From DATFYI01 sp035315125 (lineage in GTDB: Bacteria; Chloroflexota; Anaerolineae; Anaerolineales; Anaerolineaceae), in assembly GCA_035315125.1 (NCBI GenBank), contig DATFYI010000009.1:1-14807 (forward strand): a stretch of 14,807 nt of DNA, written 5' to 3'. Position 1 is the stretch's first letter, and the number at the start of each line of letters is the position of its first letter. Made by a program: the position numbers and the translations under genes. The notes beneath the pieces were generated by a model. That model saw only the letters and a list, made by a program, of their open reading frames with translations. It made no database searches and had not been told where the DNA came from. Positions 11,870 to 14,807 of the stretch are shown piece by piece.

Positions 11870-14807
11870 ATGAAAAATCGCGAGTTGTTTCTTATCAATC
11901 CAACTACTTTCACGATCCCGAATGACGGCGTAACCACAATTTATAGTCCACAAACTGATAAGGACTGGGAAGTCGTCCGTTATGAACTTAGGTCATTTGT
12001 CTGTGAGGGTGAATACCACCGCGGATTAGAGCGTATCCCGTCTTCCTTCTTGGGAAACCTCGCCAATCCAAAACAGTCTGCGGTATGGGTAAGCGGTTTT
12101 TATGGTTCAGGTAAATCCCACCTGATGCGAGTATTACAATATCTTTGGAATGACGTGGAATTGCCCGATAAAGCTCGGGCTCGTAGTCTGGTCAATTTGC
12201 CAACCGATATTCAGGATTTACTCAAAGAGCTTTCAACCCGAGGGATACAGGCTGGCGGATTGTGGTCTGCGGCCGGGAAACTTACGGCGGCAGCCGACCA
12301 GAGCGTGCGGCTTGGACTGCTTGGCATAATTTTTCAATGCGCTGGATTACCCGAGCAGTATCATCTGGCCCGGTTTGTGATCTGGCTCAAGCAAAAGGGC
12401 TATTATAATGCCGTCCGTGAGTGGGTCGAAAAGCAAGGGGACCAATTTAATGATGAGCTGGATAACCTGTATGTTTCACAAACGATCACCGATGGCCTGC
12501 TCCAGGTATATCCCGGCTTTGCAAACAAACCCGCCGAAGCCAGAAAATTATTGGCAGCCAATTTTCCCCAAAAAACAGATATCTCCGATGATGAATTCCT
12601 GGATACTTTGGAATACGTTCTGGAGCTTCAACAGCAGGTCACTGGAAAATTACCCCTCACTTTGATTATTTTTGATGAACTGCAACAATTTATTGGCGAA
12701 GACCCTGGACGTACTCTTCAGCTTCAAAATGTTGTCGAATCCTGTTCTGCACGGCTGGGCAGTAAATTACTATTTATCGGTACAGGTCAGGCTTCCTTGC
12801 AAGCAACACCCCAACTGGCGAAACTTGTTGATCGCTTCCAGGTCAAAGTAATGCTGGAAGACTCGGATGTGGAAACAGTTGTCCGCCAGGTGGTTTTAAG
12901 GAAAGCGGCCGATAAGGTTTCTTATCTTGAGAATGTTCTGGCTACGAACCGGGCTGAGATAGACCGCCAGCTAGTGGGTACCCAAATTGCTCCCAGCGCT
13001 GCCGATAACGCTATTCTGGTGGCCGATTACCCCCTTCTGCCGACTCGGCGACGGTTTTGGGAACGAGTCCTGCGGGCGATTGATACGGCAGGTACGGCGG
13101 CTCAACTCCGTACACAACTGCGAGTGATCCATGAAGCAAACCGGGAGGTGGCCGACAGGCCGGTCGGTACAGTCGTTCCGGCGGATATGATCTACGAACA
13201 ACAGGAATCCAGCATGTTGCAGAGCGGTGTGCTGCTGCGTGAGATCGCTACCATTATCCATTCCCAGGAAGATGGCACCCTAGAAGGCGAGCTAAGAAAA
13301 CGTTTATGCTCACTCGCCTTCCTGATTGGCAAGCTACCAACCGAAGGGGCCTTAATTTCCGGTATCAAAGCCAACCCCGAAACCCTGGCAGATTTGCTGG
13401 TGGAAGATTTGCCCCAAGGCAGTTCAGTTTTGCGACAGCAAATTCCCGGCCTACTGGAGCAGATGACACAGCAGGGCATCCTGATGAAAGTGGATGATGA
13501 ATTTCGCCTGCAAACTGCCGAAGGATCCAAGTGGGAGGAAGATTTCCGAAAGCGGTTTAACTCGATCCGCGCCAATGATGTGCGCATTGCCAGCGAACGC
13601 AGCATGGAGTTTCGCCAGGCCGTCAGCGCTGCACTCAAGGGCATTATCCTGGTTCAGGGTTCTTCCAAAACAGCCCGGAAATTTGAGCTGTATTTTGGGT
13701 TGGATGCCCCAAAAGGGGATACAAATGCGGTACCGGTATGGATCCAGGACGAGTGGTCGGTTACTGAAAAAACTGTGTCTGAAGCGGCCCAAACTGCTGG
13801 AACGGACAGTCCTATCGTATTTGTCTTGTTACCGAAGCGAGAGGCAGATGCATTGAAAGATGCACTGGCCGCCTTCAATGCTGCCAAAGAGATATTGGAC
13901 ACTCGCCCGAACCCAACCACGCCTGAAGGCTTTGAAGCTCGCCGGGCTATGGACTCTCGCAAGATCCTGGAACGCAAGAAGCTGGATACATTAATCAACG
14001 GTATTATCGAAAAAGGACGTGTTTATCAGGGCGGCGGATATGAGATCGTTGAAACAACTTTTGCCGCTGCCGTGAAAACATCCCTAGGTGCCTCCCTGGC
14101 TCGTTTGTTCCCGAAATTTGGCACGGGAGATCACAAGGATTGGGGAAAGGTGGTGGAAAAGGTTCAGGATGGAGCCGCCGATGCTTTGACGGCGGTCGGT
14201 TTCAGCGGCAATGCCAACCAGCACCCGGTTTGCCAGGAGGTTCTGAATTTTATCGGTGGGGCAGTCAAAAAGGGTAGCGAAATCCGTAAAAAATTCACCG
14301 GCGTAGGGTATGGTTGGCCGCAGGATGCAGTGGATGGAGCTTTGTTGGTTTTATTGGCATGCGACTATTTGACTGCTGCCCAGAATGGCCAGGCGAGCAC
14401 TATTAAACAGGTCAACCAGAGCAATATTGGTATAACCGACTTTCGATTAGAAGGGATAACCATTACCATTGCTCAGCGCATTACTCTGCGTGGTCTCTTC
14501 ACCGAGTTGAAAGTGCCTTATACAACTAATGAAGAAAGCAATGCAATCCCGGCAGCTTTACAGCTCTTAATTGATCTTGCCAATGAAGCCGGCGGCCTTC
14601 CGCCTATGCCTGAAAGACCATCTACGAGTAAACTGGACTCTTTGCGTTCTCTCAGCGGAAATGAACAGTTCGCCGCAGTGGTAGAAGCCAAAGCTGAACT
14701 GCTCAATGATTTCACCTCCTGGACTTTATTGAAAGAAAAGAAAACACAGCGTCTTCAGCGTTGGAATTCAGTACAGCGTTTGAAAAAGCATGCCGCCGAT
14801 TTACCCA
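11870..14807 (+). CDS. brxC: BREX system P-loop ATPase BrxC (3' partial)
   Basis: The large BREX ATPase BrxC (PglY-like), here 979 residues before the window ends without a stop; the family is about 1,100-1,250 residues, so the C-terminal part is missing. The N-terminus has MKNRELFLINPTTFTIPNDG and a Walker A motif GFYGSGKS (residues 76-83, K82) followed by HLMRVLQYLW. Walker B is TLIIFDELQQF with D269 and E270. The large middle and C-terminal region is mostly helical with a Glu/Lys/Arg-rich part around residues 690-705 (RKILERKKLD). BrxC is thought to form an AAA-type assembly acting with BrxA/BrxB, PglX and PglZ in self/non-self recognition of phage DNA; details for this subtype are not known. 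It starts 3 bases after brxB, in the same operon. No frameshift is seen. Confidence 0.93.
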   Translation, partial: MKNRELFLINPTTFTIPNDGVTTIYSPQTDKDWEVVRYELRSFVCEGEYHRGLERIPSSFLGNLANPKQSAVWVSGFYGSGKSHLMRVLQYLWNDVELPDKARARSLVNLPTDIQDLLKELSTRGIQAGGLWSAAGKLTAAADQSVRLGLLGIIFQCAGLPEQYHLARFVIWLKQKGYYNAVREWVEKQGDQFNDELDNLYVSQTITDGLLQVYPGFANKPAEARKLLAANFPQKTDISDDEFLDTLEYVLELQQQVTGKLPLTLIIFDELQQFIGEDPGRTLQLQNVVESCSARLGSKLLFIGTGQASLQATPQLAKLVDRFQVKVMLEDSDVETVVRQVVLRKAADKVSYLENVLATNRAEIDRQLVGTQIAPSAADNAILVADYPLLPTRRRFWERVLRAIDTAGTAAQLRTQLRVIHEANREVADRPVGTVVPADMIYEQQESSMLQSGVLLREIATIIHSQEDGTLEGELRKRLCSLAFLIGKLPTEGALISGIKANPETLADLLVEDLPQGSSVLRQQIPGLLEQMTQQGILMKVDDEFRLQTAEGSKWEEDFRKRFNSIRANDVRIASERSMEFRQAVSAALKGIILVQGSSKTARKFELYFGLDAPKGDTNAVPVWIQDEWSVTEKTVSEAAQTAGTDSPIVFVLLPKREADALKDALAAFNAAKEILDTRPNPTTPEGFEARRAMDSRKILERKKLDTLINGIIEKGRVYQGGGYEIVETTFAAAVKTSLGASLARLFPKFGTGDHKDWGKVVEKVQDGAADALTAVGFSGNANQHPVCQEVLNFIGGAVKKGSEIRKKFTGVGYGWPQDAVDGALLVLLACDYLTAAQNGQASTIKQVNQSNIGITDFRLEGITITIAQRITLRGLFTELKVPYTTNEESNAIPAALQLLIDLANEAGGLPPMPERPSTSKLDSLRSLSGNEQFAAVVEAKAELLNDFTSWTLLKEKKTQRLQRWNSVQRLKKHAADLP

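Overview
The window looks like chromosomal DNA from a Chloroflexota (Anaerolineae-like) bacterium. This is inferred from gene content: a three-gene cassette on the minus strand (degenerate RecA-like protein, 89-residue helical protein, family B DNA polymerase start) that I associate with that group, a long secreted NHL-repeat protein, and a BREX phage-defence operon. No rRNA, tRNA or CRISPR array was seen.

Layout. (1) 1-2831, plus strand: a metabolic operon with the C-terminal part of a 2-oxo acid dehydrogenase E1 beta subunit, an intact lipoyl-bearing E2 acyltransferase, and a zinc-independent MDR oxidoreductase. (2) 2832-3501: about 670 bases with no convincing gene but several GC-rich hairpins. 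(3) 3502-4617, minus strand: the cassette. RecA-like and helical-protein genes appear intact, while the polymerase gene is reduced to about 98 codons with an in-frame stop. (4) 4618-5084: a divergent intergenic region with imperfect tandem repeats and palindromes, then a small charged protein on plus. (5) 5085-6818: mostly decayed DNA around one intact minus-strand HExxH metalloprotein. Open-frame remnants include a probable membrane segment and a piece resembling the end of a DUF1016/YhcG-type domain. (6) 6819-9938: a 1039-residue secreted protein that reads as three tandem beta-propellers, with its own promoter candidate, strong ribosome binding site and a perfect hairpin terminator. (7) 9939-10550: an intergenic region with one doubtful small ORF. 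(8) 10551 to the right edge: brxA, brxB and brxC, tightly coupled; brxC runs off the window.

How it fits together. The left operon is central metabolism: E1 decarboxylates a 2-oxo acid and E2 transfers the acyl group to CoA. The middle looks like a region of repeated insertion and loss. The right end is the start of a BREX defence locus, whose methyltransferase (PglX), phosphatase (PglZ) and last genes should lie just beyond the window. The least described element is the cassette at 3502-4617. A RecA-like protein without a P-loop lysine beside a polymerase recalls the ImuA/ImuB/DnaE2 mutagenesis cassette, but with a B-family polymerase. That analogy is inference.
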